From the NCBI RefSeq assembly GCF_013303125.1, contig NZ_JABTTE010000017.1:1-64000 (forward strand): DNA of 64,000 bases, read 5' to 3'. Source of the stretch: Calidifontibacillus erzurumensis. Lineage in GTDB: Bacteria > Bacillota > Bacilli > Bacillales > Bacillaceae_J. The notes under the pieces were generated by a model that had not been told where the DNA came from, made no database searches, and worked only from the letters and a program-made list of their open reading frames with translations. The translations under genes were made by a program, and so were the position numbers. Below are positions 8,576-16,357 of this stretch, in pieces. How positions within the stretch are numbered: position 1 is the stretch's first letter; each line of letters opens with the position of its first letter.

Positions 8576-9316
8576 GTGGAAAAAATAATCGATATTCAAC
8601 ATTTAAGCAAATCCTTTGGAGCCCATGAAGTTTTAAAAGATATCAATTTTTCGGTTAATAAAGGCGAGGTCGTTTGTATCATAGGATCTTCGGGTTCGGG
8701 AAAATCAACTCTTCTTCGCTGTATTAATCTATTGGAAAAGCCAAGCGGAGGGCAAATCATCTATAAAGGCGAAAATATTTTGGATGACAAGCATGATATA
8801 ACTGCTTACCGCCAAAAATTAGGGATGGTTTTTCAGCAATTTAATCTTTTTAACAATTATAATGTATTGGGCAACTGTGTTGTCGGCCAAGTAAAAGTTT
8901 TAAAACGATCCAAAGAAGAAGCTGAAAAAGTAGCGATGAAATATTTAAAAGTCGTTGGTATGGATAAATTTATTCATGCAAAACCGAAACAATTGTCAGG
9001 TGGTCAAAAACAACGGGTTGCAATTGCTCGTGCTCTTTCAATGGAACCAGATGTTATTTTGTTTGATGAACCAACATCCGCACTCGATCCTGAAATGGTA
9101 GGGGAAGTTTTAAAAGTTATGAAAGAACTGGCTGAATCAGGTTTGACCATGTTAATTGTTACCCACGAAATGGAATTTGCAAGAGAAGTGTCAGATCGGA
9201 TCGTCTTTATGGACAAAGGTGTTATTGCTGAAGAAGGTCCACCGGAACAAATTTTCAACAACCCAAAACAGGAGCGGACAAGAGAATTTTTAAAACGTAC
9301 GTTAAAAACTTTGTAA
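8576..9316 (+). CDS. Amino-acid ABC transporter, ATP-binding protein
   Basis: 246 residues, GTG start with AAGGAGG upstream. Walker [10 protein letters not shown] (residues 37-45), signature LSGGQKQR, Walker [13 protein letters not shown] and the switch His in VTHE are all present. It is of the GlnQ/HisP type that energises polar amino-acid import. It lies 18 bases after the permease gene and is the last gene of the operon. Confidence 0.95.
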   Translation: MEKIIDIQHLSKSFGAHEVLKDINFSVNKGEVVCIIGSSGSGKSTLLRCINLLEKPSGGQIIYKGENILDDKHDITAYRQKLGMVFQQFNLFNNYNVLGNCVVGQVKVLKRSKEEAEKVAMKYLKVVGMDKFIHAKPKQLSGGQKQRVAIARALSMEPDVILFDEPTSALDPEMVGEVLKVMKELAESGLTMLIVTHEMEFAREVSDRIVFMDKGVIAEEGPPEQIFNNPKQERTREFLKRTLKTL

Positions 9317-9340
9317 TAGTAGTTTAATTTTTAATGGCAA

Positions 9341-9480
9341 TTATTAATAGGTTCTTACGTATGTTGGGGATCGCTTTAAATAAGTTTTTATAGAGATGAA
9401 CGAATGGCGGAGAACAGCGTTCAAAAAATAATCGTTGGAAATTGCTGTTTCACCCAATATGCGTAAGAACTTATCAATAG
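9341..9480. repeat. 140-bp element with long inverted ends (MITE-like)
   Basis: The left end (TTATTAATAGGTTCTTACGT, continuing ATGTTGGGG) is matched by the right end read backwards (CTATTGATAAGTTCTTACGC, continuing ATATTGGGTG). The inverted arms are about 29 bp with few mismatches. The inside codes for nothing. It resembles a miniature inverted-repeat element. No clear target-site duplication can be seen. Confidence 0.65.
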
Positions 9481-9549
9481 CGTGAAAAATGCGGGCATGA
9501 TTATTTGCAAGAAAGACTAGCAGTTATTCTTGGTCATGCCACTATATGA
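9481..9549 (+). pseudogene. Possible remnant of a tyrosine recombinase C-terminus
   Basis: One frame reads REKCGHDYLQERLAVILGH followed by ATI and a stop. The LGHATI end resembles the LGHxSI box of tyrosine recombinases, which carries a catalytic His. Only about 20 codons remain, directly beside the inverted-repeat element, so this may be debris of an integrated element. The similarity is short and the call is weak. Confidence 0.3.
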
Positions 9550-9586
9550 ATTTTTATAGTAACCACTATAAATGAATAAGAATGTA

Positions 9587-9629
9587 AAAGCTGCCGCAAA
9601 TGTAGTTTTGATTTGAGGGCAGCTTTTTT
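9587..9629 (+). terminator. Rho-independent terminator
   Basis: AAAGCTGCC...CAAAT pairs with ATTTG...GGCAGCTTTTTT. It is the first strong terminator after the ABC ATPase gene and probably ends that operon, beyond the inserted element. Confidence 0.8.
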
Positions 9630-9917
9630 ATATGTTCAGAAATCATTGTGTAACATGGCGATGAAAATAAGTTTCATCCTTGGGGTTCAAAAAGTTGTTA
9701 AAGATTTTTTTGTTGCAATTTGATGGACTATATTGAGAAAATTCAATCAATTTTATATAATCTTCATAAATACCTTCTTCTATACCATCTATGGGTTACA
9801 TTCCAAATTGCATATGACGTAATGGCAAGTTTTGAAAAGTTGTAAGCTTAATGAATTTTAAATGATTTATGTAAGTTTAGCTAGCCAGATCGAAGTTACT
9901 CCTGATGACAAAATAAA
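9630..9917. other. Intergenic stretch without recognisable features
   Basis: AT-rich DNA between a terminator and the second RNA candidate. It probably holds the promoter of the following transcript. Nothing else is seen. Confidence 0.4.
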
Positions 9918-9994
9918 GGAGGTGTAGCCTGGAGCTGAATCTATAATTTTAATGAATAATTTTTTTAAATAGTTATAGATTTTAGTAGCCAGGA
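9918..9994 (+). ncRNA. Candidate structured RNA leader, copy 2
   Basis: It begins GGAGGTGTAGCCTGG and ends TTTTAGTAGCCAGG. CCTGG/CCAGG, then A against AG, then GCTGAATCTATAA against TTATAGATTTTAGT (all paired when G-U is allowed) form a long hairpin. Compared with copy 1 (7540-7770) the closing motif is kept, the helix has base changes that keep pairing, and the interior is much shorter. The 3' strand contains AGGA, which would serve the TTG start at 10002. Confidence 0.45.
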
Positions 9995-10001
9995 ATGTAG
10001 T

Positions 10002-10193
10002 TTGGATGTTTGTGAAGAAAGTTTGTTAGAAGTTCGAAGTAAGGGTTGTTTTGTTGAAAACGTTTTATCTTGTAATACGGAATTGGAAGCAAGTGTTAGA
10101 AAAGTCCCTTTCTGTAAACTTACGATTGTTGAACTGAGTAAACAAGTAAAAAATCCCATAGATGAAAAATGGAGGTATGATTGCTGTGACTAA
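10002..10193 (+). CDS. Small Cys-rich protein candidate
   Basis: 63 codons from a TTG, seven bases after AGGA. The peptide has six Cys (residues 4, 16, 24, 38, 61 and 62), no signal peptide and no recognisable family. Support comes only from the start site, the preceding RNA candidate and the overlap with the following small frame. It could be a leader-type or regulatory small protein, or not a gene. Confidence 0.35.
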   Translation: MDVCEESLLEVRSKGCFVENVLSCNTELEASVRKVPFCKLTIVELSKQVKNPIDEKWRYDCCD

Positions 10194-10314
10194 AAAGAAG
10201 CAATTAAGAAAAACAGTTTTAAGGACAATTAAAACCCATTTGAAAGAACAGAAAGAAAAACACTTGCAATGGAAGAAGTTTGAAACAAGAGAAGATACAT
10301 TAAGTTCCAAATAA
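10186..10314 (+). CDS. Small basic protein candidate
   Basis: 42 codons from a GTG ten bases after GGAGG, overlapping the end of the frame at 10002-10193 by 8 bases, which suggests translational coupling. The peptide is strongly basic and helical (MTKKKQLRKTVLRTIKTHL...). It recalls the small basic proteins of Bacillus in composition only. I do not recognise it. Confidence 0.45.
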   Translation: MTKKKQLRKTVLRTIKTHLKEQKEKHLQWKKFETREDTLSSK

Positions 10315-10631
10315 TTGATCTTGTATTTGGAATAAACCATAGGAAGAAGGTTAAGAATCCGAGGGGAGTAGGGCAACCTCCAGTCCTTTTTTAAAAGGCA
10401 ATGAGGGAGCCATCTCCCCTTTATCTTTTTCTGAGAAAATTCTTTTCATTAGGACTGAGGGCTTGTTTGGGGTAAAATAATTCAAGAAAAAATATAGGAA
10501 CTTTCCGTTTTTTAAATGGGAATATATTAAAGGGTACATTTTTTGTGAAAATGTTGACGAAAGTAATTTCATTCTGGGTTGTGGCCTAAAGATCATGGCA
10601 GTTTTTTTGACAGCATAAAGTTGGAGGATAC
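10315..10631. other. Intergenic region, 317 bp
   Basis: Between the small basic frame and the SLC13 gene. It contains some short imperfect inverted repeats (for example AGGAACTTTCCG near 10496) but no clear terminator or riboswitch. The promoter of the transporter should lie here. Confidence 0.4.
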
Positions 10632-12479
10632 GTGGAAATGCAGTTATTTTACACATTTTTGATCCTTGGCATCACTGTTCTTTTATTTATGACAAATCGC
10701 ATTCGCGCTGATCTAGTAAGTGTTCTAAGTTTATTAGCGCTTATCGTTACTGGCGTTTTGGAGCCGGCGGAGGCGCTTTCTGGGTTTTCTAATTCTGTAG
10801 TTATTATGATAGCGGGCCTGTTTGTCGTTGGAGCAGGAATCCTTCGGACAGGGCTTGCCAAAAGGGTGGGAAATCTTCTTTTACGGTGGTCAGGTAATAG
10901 CGAAAGAAAATTATTCGTTTTACTATTGGTGATTGTTATTGTTGTTGGGTCTTTTATGAGTAATACCGGCACCGTTGCAATCATGTTACCGATTGTAATA
11001 AGTATAGCGGTGAGTATAAAAACAGATCCTTCGAAGTATTTAATTCCTTTATCCTACGCAGCGAGTTTATCAGGACTGATGACATTAATCGCTTCTCCTC
11101 CCAATTTAATAGTAAGTCAAACTTTAGTTGATTATGGGTATGAGCGTCTTCAGTTTTTGGATATTACACCAATTGGAGTTATTGCTGCAATTACTGGGAT
11201 TTCTTTTTTATATTTGTCTAGAAATTTCCTGTTGCCGAAAGGAAAAAATAAGCAGCAAGATAATAGCAGTCAGGTGTCAATAAAAGAACTTATTGAAAAC
11301 TATCGTTTGAAAGGGAATTTACACTTTGTTCAAGTCCTTGATCATTCACCTATTACAGCTATGAAACTTTCCGATTTGAAAATTCCGGCAAAGTATAATT
11401 TATGCATTTTAAAAATAGCCCGCAAAGCAGGTGATGCGAGAAGCATCTTACCGATTACTTATCAAGAAATGGCCGGTCCAAACAGTGTCATTCAGGCGAA
11501 AGATATTCTATTTATTCAAGGCCCTCGTTCGCAAGTAGAAAAGATGGCGGAAGATTTTCAACTTCTTTTGGATGTTGAAATGACAAACAGCGATGAACTA
11601 GTGACTGGCAAAATGGGAATTGCTGAAGTTCTTTTAACGCCATACTCAAGTTTTATTAATAAAACAATAAATGAGATTAACTTTAGAGAAAAATTTAATT
11701 TGAATATTATTGGCATTAATCGAAAGGGTACATATATTTCTAAAAATATGTCGCAAGTTCAGCTACGCTTTGGTGATGCTTTGCTCGTTCAAGGGGCGTG
11801 GGAAGATATTGACCGGCTGTCTAAAGAAACGAAAGATGTAGTAGTGGTTGGCCAGCCGATGGAGCATGCAAGTATGGCATCTGCCAGCGGAAAGGCGCCT
11901 ATCGCAGGATTGATTCTCCTTTTGATGGTTGGATTCATGATCTTTGAAGTTTTTCCTGCTGTTATTTCGGTATTAATTGGTGCAATATTAATGATTATTA
12001 CTGGATGTTTGCGCAATATGGATGATGCGTATAGTCAATTGAACTGGGAGAGCATTGTATTGATTGCATGTATGCTGCCATTCGCAACAGCATTAGAGAA
12101 GACAGGGGGGATGGCTATCCTTTCAGAAGGGCTTGTTCATTTGCTTGGTGGTTTTGGCCCCTATGGGATATTAATAGGAATTTTTATTATTACTATGGTT
12201 TTCGGACAATTTATTAGTAATACTGCAACGGCTGTTTTATTTGCACCGATCGCAATGGAGGCTGCGATTAATATAGGTGTAAGTCCATATCCTTTTGTGA
12301 TTGCTGTTGCCGTTGCTGCAAGTATGGCATTTGCAACACCTGTAGCATCTCCTACAAATGCTTTAGTAATGACAGCAGGTAGTTACAAGTTTGGTGATTT
12401 TGTAAAAATTGGAATTCCTATGATGATAGTCATGTTTATCATCATGATCATTGTCATCCCGCTATTCTTCCCGTTTTAA
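10632..12479 (+). CDS. SLC13-family permease with two RCK_C (TrkA-C) domains
   Basis: 615 residues. The layout is that of the ArsB/NhaD/CitM-like SLC13 family: about five N-terminal helices with SNTGTVAIMLPIVISIA, a central cytoplasmic part with two TrkA-C-type ligand-binding domains (about residues 205-310 and 315-400), then C-terminal helices with the second signature SNTATAVLFAPIA. Such proteins transport anions such as sulfate, C4-dicarboxylates or citrate; the substrate is not readable. The start is GTG at 10632 or ATG at 10638, both after GGAGG. A stable hairpin and a tandem repeat follow the stop. Confidence 0.88.
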   Translation: MEMQLFYTFLILGITVLLFMTNRIRADLVSVLSLLALIVTGVLEPAEALSGFSNSVVIMIAGLFVVGAGILRTGLAKRVGNLLLRWSGNSERKLFVLLLVIVIVVGSFMSNTGTVAIMLPIVISIAVSIKTDPSKYLIPLSYAASLSGLMTLIASPPNLIVSQTLVDYGYERLQFLDITPIGVIAAITGISFLYLSRNFLLPKGKNKQQDNSSQVSIKELIENYRLKGNLHFVQVLDHSPITAMKLSDLKIPAKYNLCILKIARKAGDARSILPITYQEMAGPNSVIQAKDILFIQGPRSQVEKMAEDFQLLLDVEMTNSDELVTGKMGIAEVLLTPYSSFINKTINEINFREKFNLNIIGINRKGTYISKNMSQVQLRFGDALLVQGAWEDIDRLSKETKDVVVVGQPMEHASMASASGKAPIAGLILLLMVGFMIFEVFPAVISVLIGAILMIITGCLRNMDDAYSQLNWESIVLIACMLPFATALEKTGGMAILSEGLVHLLGGFGPYGILIGIFIITMVFGQFISNTATAVLFAPIAMEAAINIGVSPYPFVIAVAVAASMAFATPVASPTNALVMTAGSYKFGDFVKIGIPMMIVMFIIMIIVIPLFFPF

Positions 12480-12492
12480 AAATATACCACAG

Positions 12493-12837
12493 ATGGTGCC
12501 ACGCAGACGGTGCCAGACCCCTCTGGAGCACCGTCTGCGGCACCATCTGGGGTGCGGTGCCAGACCCCTCTGGAGCACCGTCTGCGGCACCATCTGAGGT
12601 GTGGTGCCAGACCCCTCTGGTGAACCGTCTGCGGCACCATCTGGAGTGCGGTGCCAGACCCTTCTGGTGAACCGTCTGCGGCACCATCTGGGGTGTGGTG
12701 CCAGGCCCCTCTGGAGTACCGTCTGCGGTACCATCTGGGGTGCGGTGCCAGACCCCTCTGGAGTACCGTCTGCGGCACCATCTGGAGTGCGGTGCCAGAC
12801 CCTTCTGGTGAACCGTCTGCGGTACCATCTGCAGTAC
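12493..12837. repeat. GC-rich 47-bp tandem repeat, seven units, with leading hairpin
   Basis: Seven units of 47 bp start at 12509, 12556, 12603, 12650, 12697, 12744 and 12791. Each begins GGTGCCAGRCCCYTCTGG and continues with ACCGTCTGCGGYACCATCTG. The units differ at a few positions, several of them shared between non-adjacent units. ATGGTGCC(AC)GCAGACGGTGC at 12493-12513 pairs with GCACCGTCTGCGGCACCAT at 12528-12546, and each unit can repeat this fold with its neighbour. The block is far richer in G+C than its surroundings and lies between convergent genes, where it may end both transcripts. Open frames in it result from the repeat and are not genes. Confidence 0.9.
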
Positions 12838-12889
12838 ATTACACCGATCTTCGGTTGCTAGTTTCTGCTGTTTGTGTAAAAAGCTCTTT

Positions 12890-14227
12890 CTAATAAGAAT
12901 GTGTTGTTTCTAGTTTTTTATTTGTATTCTTTTCGTTTCCGACGTTACTCAAGAATATGCCAATTAATGTTCCTGCAATGGCAGGTACCACCCATTCCAA
13001 ACCGACGGATGCAAGTGGCAACATTTCTTTCAATGTTTGGACTGGTCCTAAATTAACCCCTGCAGCAGTTAATCCCCCGATTATAGCGAAAATTCCGGTA
13101 AATAAAATTGCACTGCCGTATACTTTTTTCGGATTTCTAAAATAACGATTAAAGAATGTTAATGTGATTAATACGATTGTTAAAGGGTAAGCCGTTACTA
13201 GAAAAGGAACAGATACTTTTAAGATTTGAGCAAGTCCTAAGTTTGATAATGTAAAACCAGTGAGCGTTACTGCCAAAACGATACCTTTATAGCTTGACTT
13301 TGGAATCAAATTAGAAAAATAATGTCCACATGCTGTTGTTAAGCCGACTACAGTAGTAAAACAAGCAAGCATAAAAATGAATCCGAGAAGGATTGTACCG
13401 AATTGGCCTAGCATTGAAGAAGCCGTTGCAGAAAGGATGGCTGCTCCATTTTCATAAGACCCGCTACCTGCCATTTTTGCTCCGATTAAACCTAGGCTTA
13501 TGTAAACGAGCGATAGTAAAATACCAGCAATTAAGCTTGATTTTACTGTATAGTTCCTTAAAGTTTTTCGATCGTTAATACCGCGTTTTTGAATAGCTGA
13601 AAGAATAACAATTCCAAATGCTAAAGCTGCTAGTGCATCCATTGTATTGTAACCTTCTAAGAAACCTGTGAAAAAAGCGGCGCTTTCATATTGTGCTGAT
13701 GGATTCTCTAAAGGTACATCAAGTTTGACAAAGCTTGTTACACAAAGCACGATCATCGTAACAAGCAACACAGGTGTAATCCAACGTCCCATATATTTTT
13801 CCATTTTAGTTGGGTTTAAACTAACAACATATACAAGGCTAAAAAACAAGAGTGTAAAAACAAACAATACCAATACAGGATTGATGCGATCACTTAGAAA
13901 AGGTGCTACACCCATTTCGTAAGCCACATTTGCATTTCTTGGGATGGCTAGAAATGGTCCAATGCTTAAATAAATGCTCACCATGAAAATTGTGTTGAAT
14001 AGTGGATGAACCCGATTACCGATTGTTTGTACTCCTCCTTCAACAATTGAAATAGCAATGAGGACAATCAACGGCAAACCGACTCCGGTTGCGATGAAAC
14101 CAGCAATTGCTGGCCAGAAATTTGTGCCAGCTCCTATTCCTAGCACAGGAGGGAAAATTAAATTACCTGCCCCAAAAAACATTGAGAATAACATAAAACC
14201 GATAAATAATGTGTCTTGTCTTTTCAT
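12890..14227 (-). CDS. brnQ: Branched-chain amino-acid:cation symporter BrnQ
   Basis: 445 residues from the second in-frame ATG (14225-14227), which follows GAGGGG; the ATG 18 bases earlier lies before that site. It has twelve hydrophobic segments and the LIVCS-family start DTLFIGFMLFSMFFGAGNLIFPP. BrnQ imports leucine, isoleucine and valine with Na+ or H+. The gene has a complete T-box leader (14261-14520) with an isoleucine specifier, which agrees with this substrate. It is monocistronic and converges on the SLC13 gene across the tandem repeat. Confidence 0.95.
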   Translation of the reverse strand: MKRQDTLFIGFMLFSMFFGAGNLIFPPVLGIGAGTNFWPAIAGFIATGVGLPLIVLIAISIVEGGVQTIGNRVHPLFNTIFMVSIYLSIGPFLAIPRNANVAYEMGVAPFLSDRINPVLVLFVFTLLFFSLVYVVSLNPTKMEKYMGRWITPVLLVTMIVLCVTSFVKLDVPLENPSAQYESAAFFTGFLEGYNTMDALAALAFGIVILSAIQKRGINDRKTLRNYTVKSSLIAGILLSLVYISLGLIGAKMAGSGSYENGAAILSATASSMLGQFGTILLGFIFMLACFTTVVGLTTACGHYFSNLIPKSSYKGIVLAVTLTGFTLSNLGLAQILKVSVPFLVTAYPLTIVLITLTFFNRYFRNPKKVYGSAILFTGIFAIIGGLTAAGVNLGPVQTLKEMLPLASVGLEWVVPAIAGTLIGIFLSNVGNEKNTNKKLETTHSY

Positions 14228-14260
14228 TCTACTACCCCTCTTCATTATTTTAATAAAACA

Positions 14261-14520
14261 AAAAACTCGTCCCTAAATTAGGGACGAGTTTATACTCGCG
14301 ATACCACCCTACTTCCGTATATAAAAAAACACATACGGCTCTCGTTCAACGTACAATCATACGCGTTCCTTTGTAACGGTGGAAAGTCCGTCAAAGCTTA
14401 CTGAATTTCAGCTTTGCATCTCAGAGATGATTTTCGGATAAAGCCTGAACGTCGATTTTCACCAAACCTCGACTCTCTGTAGATCAGGGATTTTATCTTA
14501 CTTGTTCTCATCATCGATTT
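14261..14520 (-). promoter_or_regulatory. T-box riboswitch, isoleucine specifier
   Basis: Read on the minus strand the leader has stem I with AGAGAG and the GGTTTGGTG loop, the specifier region GAAAATCATCTCTGAG, the T-box AGGGTGGTATCGCG (complement of 14297-14310) and the terminator CTCGTCCCTAATTTAGGGACGAG followed by T (14266-14288). Aligned to the T-box pattern, the specifier triplet is AUC (complement of 14429-14431), for tRNA-Ile. Uncharged tRNA-Ile would stabilise the antiterminator and switch on brnQ. The specifier was assigned by eye. Confidence 0.93.
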
Positions 14521-14699
14521 TTTTGAAATTATATATCGGAAAAATAATTTAATGATATATTAGCAAAATTTAAAAAGATTCGTCAATAGTTTTTTGAAAT
14601 AAAAATTGTAGTTAATAGGTCTGTGTTTTTAACACATATGACAGTTTCCGTTCGTCCATACTAGGTTTAGGTTCAATCAAAATACTAGGGGGACATGTC

Positions 14700-16121
14700 A
14701 TGAAATCGGGATTATCAACATGGCAATTAACGATGCTAGCTTTAGGTACTGTAGTAGGGGGATCTTTTTTTCTCGGATCTGCCGTTGCGATCCGATCAGC
14801 AGGTCCAGCTGTTATTATTTCCTACATATTAGGTGGCATTTTAGTTTATTTTATCTTATTTGCATTATCCGAAATGACGGTTGCTGATCCTGCCCATGGA
14901 TCCTTTCGCGTTTATGCTGAGAAAGCATTTGGTCCCGGTCTTGGATTCGTCGTCGGTTGGGTATATTGGACTGGTATGGTGTTCGCAATGTCAAGTGAAG
15001 CAATCGCTGTATCAATCCTTTTGCAACAATGGTTTCCAGCGCTTTCCGTCACACTTGCAGGCACCTTTATTATTATTTTAGTTACATTAATAAATTTGTT
15101 AGGAGCTGAACGTCTAAGCAAGATTGAAAGTTCTCTTGCAACAGTAAAAATATTAGCAATTATTGCCTTTGTTATAATCGGCATTATTTTCATCGCAGGT
15201 TTTATGACAGATATTCCTCATGCAGGAGCTCAAATGTTTACGTTTGATTCGTTTTTTGCAGGAGGAATTGGAGGAATAGCAGGTAGCATGCTAATTGTTA
15301 TGTTTACTTTCGCGGGTTTTGAAATCATTGGTTTAGCTGCTTCTGAAACTAAAGATCCTGAAAAAACAGTGCCGAAAGCAATTCGTTATACAGTGGTAAG
15401 TCTTGTTAGTTTGTATTTAGCCGGAATTATAACTTTATTATTTTTAATCCCAGTCAATCTTGTCGTAGAAGATTCAAGTCCAATGGTTACTGCTTTGAAT
15501 CTGCATGGATTGGGCTGGGCCGGTGATGTGATGAATATTGTGTTAGTAACGGCTATTTTATCTACAATGTTAGCTGCTGTTTTTGGATTAAGTCGAATGA
15601 TTCAATCACTGGCAGATAGAGGGTTTGCCCCTGTTTGGATTAAAGGAAATAATCCAACTAGGGCAATTTTATTCTCGGGTGTAGCGATGTTATTAGGACT
15701 AGGAATGGGCATGTTTCTTCCTGAACAAGTGTATGTATTTTTAATTGGCTCCGGAGGTTTTTCAATCTTGTTTACGTATGCAGTCATTGTTGCTGTGCAT
15801 TGGAAGTTTCGCAAACTTTATGGATGTCCGCCGAAAGGGCGTTGCCAGTTCCCGGGTTATCCATTTGCTTCATGGATCGTACTTGCTGCTCTCATTGCTA
15901 TTATAGTGAGCATGCCATTAATTCCTGGACAAGGAGAAGGGCTTGCAGCAGGTATTTTATTATTAGTTTTTTATGGAGCGGTTTATATGGTTTTGAAAAT
16001 AAGAGGCATGACTACAATAGAGCAACCTTCAAAAGTTATAGATCAGCCTATTCCTACATTCGGTTTTGAAACAGCAGAAGAGCCTTATTTTTCTAAAGAT
16101 GTAAAAAAGAAAAAAGAGTAA
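14700..16121 (+). CDS. APC-family amino-acid permease
   Basis: 473 residues with about twelve membrane helices. The N-terminal LALGTVVGGSFFLGSAVAIRSAGPAVIISY is the glycine-rich first helix of the amino acid-polyamine-organocation family, and GFEIIGLAASETKDPEKTVPKAI is the family's helix 6 to loop signature. The C-terminal 35 residues are polar and cytoplasmic. The transported amino acid is not readable. ATG after a GGGGG-containing site; a terminator follows. Confidence 0.88.
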   Translation: MKSGLSTWQLTMLALGTVVGGSFFLGSAVAIRSAGPAVIISYILGGILVYFILFALSEMTVADPAHGSFRVYAEKAFGPGLGFVVGWVYWTGMVFAMSSEAIAVSILLQQWFPALSVTLAGTFIIILVTLINLLGAERLSKIESSLATVKILAIIAFVIIGIIFIAGFMTDIPHAGAQMFTFDSFFAGGIGGIAGSMLIVMFTFAGFEIIGLAASETKDPEKTVPKAIRYTVVSLVSLYLAGIITLLFLIPVNLVVEDSSPMVTALNLHGLGWAGDVMNIVLVTAILSTMLAAVFGLSRMIQSLADRGFAPVWIKGNNPTRAILFSGVAMLLGLGMGMFLPEQVYVFLIGSGGFSILFTYAVIVAVHWKFRKLYGCPPKGRCQFPGYPFASWIVLAALIAIIVSMPLIPGQGEGLAAGILLLVFYGAVYMVLKIRGMTTIEQPSKVIDQPIPTFGFETAEEPYFSKDVKKKKE

Positions 16122-16210
16122 TTCAGACATCGATATTGATGGATATGAAAGTGGACCATCCTTAAGTTTAAAAATGTAATAAATGATGCAACACATTCGC
16201 TGAAGTGAAC

Positions 16211-16258
16211 AAAAAGGGTTGTTCAGAGGTCTCTTTCTGAACAGCCCTTTTCGTTTTT
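16211..16258 (+). terminator. Terminator of the APC permease gene
   Basis: AAAAGGGTTGTTCAG pairs with CTGAACAGCCCTTTT, followed by CGTTTTTA. Confidence 0.85.
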
Positions 16259-16357
16259 ATGATAGATGTCTTCCAATGTAGGCGCAATATGACTGAATAT
16301 GTATAAATTTCTAAAGAAATTCAAAACATAAAACAAGATTTTACTGAGGACTAAAGG

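Noticed and set aside
12509-12837. CRISPR array
   Set aside because: The 47-bp units are contiguous and nearly identical along their whole length, with no unique spacers and no cas genes nearby.
12454-12893. Five overlapping open frames of 80-125 codons on both strands
   Set aside because: They come from the 47-bp repeat, which has no stop codons in several frames. They have no ribosome sites or family features.
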